Source: F1-120-MAGs118 sp013360535
Lineage (GTDB): Bacteria > Planctomycetota > UBA1135 > GCA-002686595
Length of the DNA: 64,000 nucleotides
Assembly: GCA_026647215.1 (NCBI GenBank)
Contig: JAPKHC010000002.1
Coordinates: 186,001 to 250,000 of the forward strand
Direction of reading: 5' to 3'
The position numbers and the translations under genes are program-made. Under the pieces are notes generated by a model. The model worked only from the letters and a program-made list of their open reading frames with translations, searched no databases and was not told the origin of the DNA. This document shows, in pieces, positions 34,301 through 40,020 of this stretch. Positions within the stretch are counted from its first letter, which is position 1; each line of letters begins with the position of its first letter.

Positions 34301-34770
34301 GCCGCGTCGCTCACGCTGGCGGGATCGAGCTCGGTCGGCACTTCCGGCCGCGCGCCCGGCACGTCCGCCGAGTGGCTCAGGTCGGGCCCGAGCTGGTTGC
34401 GCAGCCATTCCCAGCCGCGCTTGGGATTCTGGTCGAAGGTCAGGAGGTGCTGGCGCACCGCGATCTCGGCGTAGCGCGCGTTCGAGTCGCCGAAGCGCTC
34501 GCGCCACGTGCGCAGCAGGCTTTCGACCGCCGCGAAATCGCCCGCGTGCTGCCGCTCGAGGCACGACCAGTAGTAGAAGGTCTCACTGCCCGGGATCAGC
34601 TGCGCGAGCAGCGCCTTGCGGTCGGTCGAGAGCGCGAACTGCTCCTCGAAGTCGGCCTGCCGCCCTTGCGGCTCCGCCTGCGCCCGCGGCGCGAGGATCC
34701 CCAGCCCCAGTCCCGTCGCCAGCACCGCACCGCACGTCCAACGCTGCATCGTCCGTTCCATTCGTGGCAT
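28393..34770 (-). CDS. giant exported macroglobulin-like protein (2125 aa)
   Basis: A signal peptide follows the start (cleavage about LAPRAQA|EPQG; ATGs at 34770, 34761 and 34749 are all possible). Residues about 40-400 are helical, TPR-like. About 420-560 resemble an A2M MG2 strand pattern (LLVKVYEIHALNYYTATGRE, PGTYVVEFIGNGTASRAVIR). Beta-sandwich segments and a Gly-rich linker (about 1055-1085) follow, then a helical stretch, a second acidic/Gly-rich linker (about 1355-1400) and a C-terminal block ending GYTDLRGRFDYASMSGEG, a motif I recall at the end of bacterial macroglobulin-related proteins. No CxEQ thioester motif was seen, so it would not covalently trap proteases. Likely a cell-surface or periplasmic scaffold. 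It is divergent from the genes at 34974. Confidence 0.7.
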   Translation of the reverse strand: MPRMERTMQRWTCGAVLATGLGLGILAPRAQAEPQGRQADFEEQFALSTDRKALLAQLIPGSETFYYWSCLERQHAGDFAAVESLLRTWRERFGDSNARYAEIAVRQHLLTFDQNPKRGWEWLRNQLGPDLSHSADVPGARPEVPTELDPASVSDAAWKERALAIHPRTVTGLRGAALERMAAEELDDALFASLMSQLRTADLPNVLELVLRHLELRNSGGFGSLPLHGALTLGQLEELARRRPALLNDEKFVNAWMVRLAPGADENVERDVGARRAYLERLATLTARLSGGFNSFKAHVAFHRLQLDLRTGELDLTRFQDYLRLPRNSTTTPRKAYENAERTREVAELGSQFSTGFGPIANDEPLVRALLERFLRDAADTKAFDALVEPTYLKRTFAETKILSNSGDMERWYTLLDDPGYYEQLKQRVELHFAPTQKEHFGADEAVGIELDVKNVPKLLVKVYEIHALNYYTATGREIDASIDLDGLVANEESTLEYAEGPLQRVRRKFDFPRLSKPGTYVVEFIGNGTASRAVIRKGGLELIARTGAAGHVVRVVDERGTAQPKAALHLEGRRYDANDKGEIVVPFTSKPGGKPVVLESGARVALGRFEHAQESYMLRGDGFVDVEQLRAGSKAQLVLRPWLLVNDSLASLSLLEDAVLAVTTTNFDGTAATAELRGLELRLDREFVHELVVPGRLARLEVTLRGKITRLSDGEKVEQACSLLSVDLSKLERGNTLDCPLLGRDAEGWFVDVLGRTGEAVADRVLQFQLKHRNYTDKFELSLRSNKEGRIRLGTLDGVQVVNCNGFGGEWRGWALEDELAQVPQVLRGVVGETLRIAHHSRATKLDRSVATLHSFKSKSASVRDEFERLALAGEYLELRGLAAGDYLLWLKDVQASVRVQVTAGEKRDGWAIGANRALELVDSAPLAIRGVALEGDEVVVRLSGADPDARVHVFATRYMPALSVGRLGYEPDLPQRSLALEIPESDLRAGRELSDEYRYILERRFARKFPGNMLARPSLLLNPWELDEAFTSIGTGGGAGGRFGGRKNLKARGGSGREMESRDSVPAGEAGLEPNYEFLGGARTLAANLIPDKDGVVRVKRGQLGDGTFVHVVALDSGDRVSRSLALAGTPLVARDRRLMTALDPAKHRVEQRRIELVKAGETLKVDEASTEALQVYSTLGDVFAYFLGRGGNAAGLAPFEFLTRWPKLDAQEKRRLYSEHACHELHLFLLRKDAKFFEEVVKPYLANKLEKQFLDHWLLGDDVARYLEPRRFEQLNVLERILLTQRVQGRTAAGQRWVRDAVEVRPVDLAQLERDFQTALGGLAKDQANPFDNLGFNDAVTLGFLTDRSAGAPARQAPGAPGLIGGGGNMPSPEKAGEPGSDSKRKNDGADDFFIGEGERNELAESEELDKRAFKDAEGDVALRRAQEQQLFVPVGTTKVFAERNYWNVMLHEQGGWLVAPDRFWLDFAQAAGATPFLSTNFPQATDSLNEMLLALAVLDLPFEAAAPKVEDAQGIRTILPASPVLAVRKELRESPKATAATPMLVTQRVARLDDRHEIVDGMQREKYVRGEFLSRVPYTLQVVLTNPTAEPHEVELLVQLPAGSVPLSAGRSTKGVSLRLEPYSTARLESPFYFPKPGKFAHYPVHVAEKEQLVAFADALDFNVLSEPSQVDATSWEYVSQRGSLEDVLKLLDKSNLEQVSLPSVAWRMRDRKAYEALTGALRARLAYDSTLWGYALLHEDKLGARELLEHDRGLSQVAGPWLQSPLVRIDPVLELESEQLEFDPLVNPRAHAFGAKREVRNQLAEQRWRELLSILCHKPTLSAEDLMQATYQLLLQDRIEEALATLARVDERQVREKLQLDYLRAYAAFFSDNPGTARAIAERYREFPVERWQKLFGEVLAQLDEAEGKAVARNVGEDRNTRQAALAAAAPVLELSVEDGGLVVRHSNLTGCELSYFPMDIEFLFSTNPFVGQDSQAFAFVKPRATAQLALSATAAQTKVEVPAEVRGANVLVEVRSGGLVRRVPLLQGTLRVQWMEDFGQLAVTSSTSGKALPKTYVKVYAKLANGTVRFHKDGYTDLRGRFDYASMSGEGANDATRYAVLVASESEGAAIREIAPPAR

Positions 34771-34973
34771 CCTTCGTCGCGCTCTTCCGGGAGGGCCGCG
34801 TCTCGCGCGACTCTAGCGCCGCGCGAAACCCGCTCCTACACGGTCGTGCCAACGCCGCCGGGCCTCCGGAGTTTGGCGAATTCCCGATTTGGGCCGACGC
34901 CGGCAACCTCGCCCCGTGGCGACCCCCGCCGGGCGCGGCTACCCTGCCAGCGCCTCTTCCCGAGAGCCTCCCG

Positions 34974-35810
34974 ATGAGCACTCCCGCCCGCGATCCGGCC
35001 GTGCACTACGGCCGCAGCCACGACGTTCTGCCGCCCGACGACGACACCGCGCTCGCGGACTTTTTCGCCGAGCAGCACGCGCGACTCGAAGTCATCCGCC
35101 GCAACGAGATCTGGGACTGGCTGGGTGGCAACGTCCTCAGCTTCAGCCATCCCGAGCGCCTGCTGCGCGGAGTGTGGACCGAGATCGCGTCGATGGCGCT
35201 GCTCGTGCTCACGATCCTCGTCGCCGGCTTCACGCATGGGCCGGTGCTGTGGAGCTTCGCGGCGCTGACCCTCGCTTGCCTCGTTCTCGGTCGCTGGCTG
35301 CGCACGCAACCGCTGCGGCTGACCGCCGCCCACTACCGACGCGCTGGCGCCTATCCCGCCGCGGTGTTCGCTTCGGGCACGGCCCGCGAGGACGAGCACG
35401 CCATTCCCTTCGTGCACGCGCTCGTCGGCTTCGAGGTGCGCAACTGGAAGGAGCTGCGGCAACTCGTCGCCGCGGCCGAACGCCTCGAAGCGCTCGTCGC
35501 GGGACGGGCCGAGGCGCCTGTGGAGCTGCGCGAGTTCGTCGGGCGGCTGCGCGCCGACCTCGAGGCGAAGGTGTGCGACACGACGCGCCTCGAGCTGCCC
35601 GCGGCATTCGGACTTCCCGCGACCGAGGTCGTGCGCACGTACTACGGCCCGCAGTGGCTGCCCGACGGCGGGCTCGACTCGCGCCTCCTGTTCGTGCTCG
35701 CCGACCGCGCCCACCGCGGCCCCGACCGCTCGCGCGTGATGTTCCACAACACGTGGGGCTGCGGCGCCGCGAGCCTCGCCGCGCACTTCCCGCTGGGAGG
35801 TGAGGCATGA
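34974..35810 (+). CDS. membrane protein of unknown function (278 aa), coupled to the next gene
   Basis: Starts at ATG 34974 (MSTPARDPAVHYGRSHDVLP) after a non-coding stretch that also reads open. The N-terminal ~60 residues are acidic (PPDDDTALADFFAEQHA). Two TM helices lie at about 75-115 (TEIASMALLVLTILVAGF and VLWSFAALTLACLVLG). The rest is a soluble alpha/beta part with conserved-looking motifs TYYGPQWLPDGGLDSRLLF and RVMFHNTWGCGAA. No known enzyme motif was recognised. Its stop overlaps the next start by 4 nt (ATGA), implying translational coupling. The pair is divergent from the giant exported protein gene. Confidence 0.65.
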   Translation: MSTPARDPAVHYGRSHDVLPPDDDTALADFFAEQHARLEVIRRNEIWDWLGGNVLSFSHPERLLRGVWTEIASMALLVLTILVAGFTHGPVLWSFAALTLACLVLGRWLRTQPLRLTAAHYRRAGAYPAAVFASGTAREDEHAIPFVHALVGFEVRNWKELRQLVAAAERLEALVAGRAEAPVELREFVGRLRADLEAKVCDTTRLELPAAFGLPATEVVRTYYGPQWLPDGGLDSRLLFVLADRAHRGPDRSRVMFHNTWGCGAASLAAHFPLGGEA

Positions 35811-36601
35811 AGCCGCGTGAACTGCGCGAGCAACTCGCGCGCCTGGAGTGGACCGGCAAGCTCGAGAAGCACATCCCGGAGGCGACGCCGGCGATGCCGT
35901 GGGCCGACGTGATCTCGATCCTGCCGTTCGTGTTCTACGCGGCGATCTTCGTGCACATGGTGAGGCTCGTGCTCGCCGCGGCCGAGGCCCAGAAGGCCGG
36001 TGGTGCGCCGCGCCCGCCGGACGCCGAGCTCCTGTGGCTGGTCGCGCTGATCGTGCTCAGCCAGACCGCGCGCTTCGGCTGGGGGCTCGTGCGCACGCGC
36101 GAGGAGTCGATCGGCCGCCGCTTGCGCCGCAAGGGCAAGCTCGTGCCCACCGCGATCGTGCAGGCGAACAACAACTACTACGACCCCGACAACGAGGCTC
36201 CGTGGCCGGGGGCGCTGCTCCTGTCCTTCGACCCCGTCGCTCTCGAGGCGCCGGAACGGCTCGACGAGGTCGCGCGCGGGCTCGCGCGGCTCAAGCACGC
36301 CGACCGCAGCCAGCTGCCGCCCGCGCACGCCGCCGTCGCCTGGTGGCTGTTCCACGAGATGGCGCCCGTCGAGTCGATCGCGATCCCGCCGGAGCTGTCG
36401 GGCGGGCTGAAGGAGTGCCAGCTGTCGGCCGCTACGTTGCGCCCGGACGACTACGAGCACGAGGGTCGCCTGTGGGTGCTCGCGCTGCGCAAGAGCCGCT
36501 CCCCGCTCGCCGTCGCGACGATCCCGGCGAAGGTGCTCGCGCTTCCGCCCGTGCCGTGGCTCAAGGCCTTCTTCTGGCGCTGGGTCGTGCGCTTTTCCTG
36601 A
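35807..36601 (+). CDS. membrane protein of unknown function (264 aa)
   Basis: ATG 35807 sits in the ATGA overlap with the previous gene. There are two TM segments, about 33-57 (ISILPFVFYAAIFVHMVRLV) and 72-95 (AELLWLVALIVLSQTARFGWG), a basic cytoplasmic linker (RTREESIGRRLRRKGKL), and a soluble C-terminal domain with ALLLSFDPVALEAPERLDEV and a Trp-rich end (PWLKAFFWRWVVRFS). The arrangement of two TMs followed by a soluble domain mirrors the upstream partner, so they may form one complex. No family recognised. tRNA-Cys follows on the other strand. Confidence 0.65.
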   Translation: MKPRELREQLARLEWTGKLEKHIPEATPAMPWADVISILPFVFYAAIFVHMVRLVLAAAEAQKAGGAPRPPDAELLWLVALIVLSQTARFGWGLVRTREESIGRRLRRKGKLVPTAIVQANNNYYDPDNEAPWPGALLLSFDPVALEAPERLDEVARGLARLKHADRSQLPPAHAAVAWWLFHEMAPVESIAIPPELSGGLKECQLSAATLRPDDYEHEGRLWVLALRKSRSPLAVATIPAKVLALPPVPWLKAFFWRWVVRFS

Positions 36602-36629
36602 AGCGCGTCCCCGCGGGCGCGGGAGGAGT

Positions 36630-36704
36630 TGGAGGCGGCACCCGGAATCGAACCGGGGAATAACGGATTTGCAATCCGTCGCCTTACCGCTTGGCTATGC
36701 CGCC
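36630..36704 (-). tRNA. tRNA-Cys (GCA)
   Basis: Read on the minus strand from 36704 it gives a 7-bp acceptor stem (GGCGGCA with TGCCGCC), anticodon stem-loop ACGGA-TTGCAAA-TCCGT with anticodon GCA, a T-arm with GGTTCGATTCC, discriminator U and an encoded CCA (36632-36630). The U73 discriminator is typical of tRNA-Cys. Confidence 0.97.
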
Positions 36705-36822
36705 TCCGAGCCCGTTGCGGGCTCCGGGCGCCGATGGATCGGCTCCCGAGGGCCGGGAAGGATAGCCCCGCGCCGCCCCCCGGTCCACAGGCTGCGCGCC
36801 GCGGGAAGGAACTGCCGGGCGC

Positions 36823-37173
36823 TCAGGCGTAGGCGTTCAGGTACAGGTACAGGGCGCGCAGGAAGCCGAGGACGGCGGCCACCGCGAAGGCGAGCTTGAG
36901 CCAGCGGGCGACGGCCTTGCGGCGCACGAGCCAGGCCGTCCCGAGGAAGGCGAGCGAGAGGAACGTGCCGACGCGCCAGGCCCGCTCGAGGGGCGCGCGG
37001 TCGGGGCTCTCCCGCTCGAGCGCCTGCAGCGCGACAAAACCGCCGCCAGCCCACAGCGCCACGAAAGCCGCCAGCCACGGCACCGCACGGCGGCGCAGGA
37101 GCCCCATCACCCCCAGAAACGGCAGCAACAGCAGCGTGAAGAAGCCGAGGACGGACTGGAGGCCGGAATCCAC
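36823..37173 (-). CDS. small four-TM membrane protein (116 aa)
   Basis: The whole protein is hydrophobic: TM1 about 7-25 (SVLGFFTLLLLPFLGVMGLL), TM2 about 31-50, TM3 about 68-83 and TM4 about 92-112, with basic loops (LLRRRAVP, VRRKAVARW). I recognise no family. It is transcribed toward the tRNA-Cys gene. It follows the exported protein gene on the same strand by 60 bp and could share its transcript. The assignment as a real gene rests on the clean TM pattern and codon bias. Confidence 0.6.
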   Translation of the reverse strand: MDSGLQSVLGFFTLLLLPFLGVMGLLRRRAVPWLAAFVALWAGGGFVALQALERESPDRAPLERAWRVGTFLSLAFLGTAWLVRRKAVARWLKLAFAVAAVLGFLRALYLYLNAYA

Positions 37174-37233
37174 GGGCGGAGATCGAAGCGATCCCGACGC
37201 ACGCGTGCAAGCCCTGGCGCCGACGACGAGCGC

Positions 37234-38340
37234 TCAGCCCGGGCTGAGCCAGCTCGCGAGCGCCTTGGGCAGGTCGTCGCGCGTCTTGGCGCGCAGCACG
37301 CGCTCCTGCTCGGCCACGGGCACCTCGTAGTCGGGGATGCGTTCCCAGCTGCCGCCGCCGAGATCCTTGCGCGAGCCGGATTCCCACAGGCGATTGAGCT
37401 CGTCCAGCGCTTGCGCGAAGCCCGCAGCGTGTTTCTCCGCGAGGAACGTCGCCGCGCCCCAGGCGTTGAGCGCGCCCGCGTCGTCGAAGGTGCCGCGCTT
37501 GAGCGTCGCGACCTCGGCCAGCGGAGCCTCGCTCTTGCCGCGCCACAACGCGGCGGCGCGCGCGCGCCAGCCGGTGTGCTCGACGGCCCACACGAAGCCT
37601 GAGCGGTACGGAAAGCAGTAGATGCCGCGGCGCACCTCCATCTCCGCGTGCCACGCGAACCCCTGCAGCAGCCAGTACGGCTGCCGCCCGAACTTGCGTT
37701 GCAACGCGAGCTCGGCCGCGCGGTGCACGAACTCGTTCTCGGCGTTCCACTCCTTGTTTTCCGGCAGGCCGAGCACGACCGCGCCGACCAGCGGCTCGCC
37801 CAACGCGAATCCCGGCGCCGGCGTCGAGCTCTTGGCCCAGCTCGCGAGGTACGGCGTGATCGCGGCGAGGCGCGCGAGCAGCGAGCCGTGGTCTTCAGGT
37901 CTCTTCACGACGACGAGCACGAACGTGCCCGTGTCGAGCCGGCGCTCGCTCGTCCCCCACTTCGCGGCTGCTGGCCCGGGCCACTCCCCGGGACCCGGAT
38001 TCACGGGCCCCGTCGGCGGCGGACGAGGGAACTCGGGCCTGTCGACATGGAGCTCGTCCACCATCGCCAGCACGCTCTCCGCGTGCTTGACCCACTTCGA
38101 GCCGTTGCTCGTGCTGATCACGAGCGCGCGCCCCGACCGGTCGAGGTCGAGCTTGTAACCGTGCGCGTCCGCCCAGCCGACCAGCGCCTCGGCCGCCTCC
38201 TTCGCGTCGCCCGGAAAATCCGCCGGCGGCGCCGCGAGGTCGACCTTCTTGCCTTTCCACGTCACGCTCGAGCCCGCGACGAGCTGCGTGACGAGCGCGA
38301 GCACCGCCGCGACGGCGAGAACGAACTTCCGGCAGTCCAT
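37234..38340 (-). CDS. exported protein of unknown function (368 aa)
   Basis: The start at ATG 38340 gives MDCRKFVLAVAAVLALVTQL, a signal peptide; the longer frame to 38385 would begin inside the upstream gene. The mature part has DRSGRALVISTSNGSKWVKH and a Pro/Gly linker (about 95-120). A C-terminal helical region ends in WLSPG. A region around WLLQGFAWHAEMEVRRGIYC resembles the WEGFGLYLTRELVG region of the upstream gene product, as in DUF1570-like peptidase-related proteins. The HEXXH zinc motif is absent from both, so peptidase activity is doubtful. It starts 8 nt after the upstream gene's stop, so the two form an operon. Confidence 0.7.
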   Translation of the reverse strand: MDCRKFVLAVAAVLALVTQLVAGSSVTWKGKKVDLAAPPADFPGDAKEAAEALVGWADAHGYKLDLDRSGRALVISTSNGSKWVKHAESVLAMVDELHVDRPEFPRPPPTGPVNPGPGEWPGPAAAKWGTSERRLDTGTFVLVVVKRPEDHGSLLARLAAITPYLASWAKSSTPAPGFALGEPLVGAVVLGLPENKEWNAENEFVHRAAELALQRKFGRQPYWLLQGFAWHAEMEVRRGIYCFPYRSGFVWAVEHTGWRARAAALWRGKSEAPLAEVATLKRGTFDDAGALNAWGAATFLAEKHAAGFAQALDELNRLWESGSRKDLGGGSWERIPDYEVPVAEQERVLRAKTRDDLPKALASWLSPG

Positions 38341-38347
38341 CCCACGC

Positions 38348-39775
38348 TCACTTTCGTTCCGACAGCCAACGCAGCAGCCGAGCATCGAGCTCCTGCGGCG
38401 TGAGCGCGAGCGCCGTCTCGAGCGCCTTGCGCGAGTCGCTCGCCAGCGCCTTGTAGATCGTCGGCACCGCCTCCGGCCGCCCTTCGAGCAGGTACGCCGC
38501 CAGCGCGTAGGCCGTCAGCAAGTCGTCGACGCCGAACGCGTCGATCTTGCGCGTGCACAGCTCCTCGACCTTCGTGCCGCGGCCACGCTTGAAGCGCTGC
38601 TGGGCCTCGTTCATCCAGTTCGAGTCGCCCATCATCAGCTTGCCGAGCAGCTCCTTCGTCTCCGCGTCGCCACTGGTCGGTCCGGTCGAGTACCACGTGT
38701 AGTGCGTGCCGACGAGCTCGCGCGTCAGGTACAGCCCAAAACCCTCCCAGGCCCACGCGCAGCCCTGGTGGTCGAAGCCGAAGTTCGCGAGCGTGAGCAG
38801 GCCGAGCATGTGCCGCACAGCGCCGTCGAGCCGGCGCGGCGCGTCCTCGTCCCAGCGCGCGTGGTGGATCTCACCCGGAAGGCCCGTTCCGGCCCACGTG
38901 CGCACGACCTTGCGTTCCTCCGCGCTCCAGCCCGGCCACGCACCGACGAACGCGTCGCGCGCGGCCGGCGTGGTCAGGAGGTACATGTCGACGACGCCCG
39001 GAGCCCCGCTCGGCGCCCCGCTGAGCCTGGCGAAGAGCTTCACGGCCGCGCTGCACTGGATCGCGACGTTGCGCGCCTCCGCCACGTCGCCGCTCGTCAG
39101 CACGCGCACCTGAGGCGTCGAGACGCAGGCCGTCCATTCGACGCCGAGCTTGTTCTCGCTCGCCCGCGCCTCGCCCGCCACCGGCGTTCCCACGGCCGTC
39201 ACGAGCTCCTTCACCAGCGTGCGGAACTCCGCGCGCTTCTCGCGCCCCTTCTCCGACTCCGCGAGCACCCACACCTCGCCCCGGCGCGCCTCGCCATTGA
39301 GCGCGCGGCTCTCCGCATCCTCGGGATCGATCGCGAGCAGCGCCGCCACGAGCTGCGTGCGGACCGCCAGAGCCGGCTTGTGCTTGTCGAGCACCGTGAC
39401 GAGGGCCGCGCGGTACTTCGCCGCGATCTCGGCCCGGCGCTTGGCGCACTCGGCGAGCTGCGGCTCCTTCCCGAAGTTCTTCGACTCCGCGCGCTTCTCC
39501 GGCACCTTCCACGAGCCGTCGCGGTTTTTCTGGTGCTTGAGCCCCTTGTGGGCCGCCTCGTGCTCGGGCGCGAACCCGAGGATCGCCTCCCAGGCCCGGT
39601 CGCGCTCCAAGTAGAGCTTCACGGTGCCCGTCCACTCCACGAACCCCTCGAGGTCCGTGACGGCCTGCTGGCGCGCCGGGCCGAGCTCGTCGGCCGGCGA
39701 CGACTGGGCGCGCGCGTGTCCGAGTCCAGAAACGAGAGCGAGGAACGCTGCGAGGAAAAGGGTGAGGCGTTGCAT
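38348..39775 (-). CDS. exported protein of unknown function (475 aa), paralogue-like to its neighbour
   Basis: ATG 39775 opens a signal peptide (MQRLTLFLAAFLALVSGLGH, cleavage near ARAQ). The mature N-terminus is a helical, Lys-rich region (about 25-150) with TPR-like features (AWEILGFAPEHEAAHKGL is approximated by AWEAILGFAPEHEAAHKGL). The C-terminal half (about 230-440) contains VVDMYLLTTPAARDAFVG, HMLGLLTLANFGF and CAWAWEGFGLYLTRELVG, the layout of gluzincin-like proteins without HEXXH. Two conserved-looking Cys lie in this part. Long in-frame extension upstream to 41278 is antisense to the RND pump and ignored. It is co-directional with the next gene (8 nt). Confidence 0.7.
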   Translation of the reverse strand: MQRLTLFLAAFLALVSGLGHARAQSSPADELGPARQQAVTDLEGFVEWTGTVKLYLERDRAWEAILGFAPEHEAAHKGLKHQKNRDGSWKVPEKRAESKNFGKEPQLAECAKRRAEIAAKYRAALVTVLDKHKPALAVRTQLVAALLAIDPEDAESRALNGEARRGEVWVLAESEKGREKRAEFRTLVKELVTAVGTPVAGEARASENKLGVEWTACVSTPQVRVLTSGDVAEARNVAIQCSAAVKLFARLSGAPSGAPGVVDMYLLTTPAARDAFVGAWPGWSAEERKVVRTWAGTGLPGEIHHARWDEDAPRRLDGAVRHMLGLLTLANFGFDHQGCAWAWEGFGLYLTRELVGTHYTWYSTGPTSGDAETKELLGKLMMGDSNWMNEAQQRFKRGRGTKVEELCTRKIDAFGVDDLLTAYALAAYLLEGRPEAVPTIYKALASDSRKALETALALTPQELDARLLRWLSERK

Positions 39776-39911
39776 GCGAGGTAGAGCTACCAACGCCCAT
39801 GGGACCGCCGGGGCCCGCTCGAATTCCTCGAAGCTGCGCATCTCGAACCCACTTGTTACACCACGGACCGGGCCGTGGCGCTCGTTAGGATGCCGCACCT
39901 GCGCAACCGGC

Positions 39912-39997
39912 GGGGAAGTGGCGAAACCGGCAGACGCAGCGGACTTAAAATCCGCAGCCCTTCGATGGGCGTGAGGGTTCGAGCCCCTCCTTCCCCA
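39912..39997 (+). tRNA. tRNA-Leu (TAA)
   Basis: The acceptor stem GGGGAAG (39912-39918) pairs with CTTCCCC (39990-39996), followed by discriminator A. The anticodon arm GCGGA-CTTAAAA-TCCGC gives anticodon TAA. A long variable arm (CAGCCCTTCGATGGGCG region) marks a class II tRNA, and GGTTCGAGCCC forms the T-arm. CCA is not encoded (CCC follows). It lies between two minus-strand genes. Confidence 0.97.
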
Positions 39998-40020
39998 CCC
40001 CCGCGCCGCCTCGGCGGCGC

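Noticed and set aside
34764..34973. N-terminal extension of the 34974 gene from an ATG at 34764
   Set aside because: The extra 70 residues overlap the start of the divergent giant gene and look non-coding; ATG 34974 fits the coding pattern better.
30994..34977. 1327-codon open frame on the plus strand opposite the giant protein gene
   Set aside because: It mirrors the codon structure of a real gene on the other strand and gives Arg/Val/Glu/Leu-rich nonsense with no family motif. High third-position GC leaves antisense frames open.
36630..39997. tRNA genes as integration sites of a mobile island
   Set aside because: No integrase, direct repeat of the tRNA 3' end or phage gene lies near either tRNA; the only tyrosine recombinase (4348) is Xer-type.
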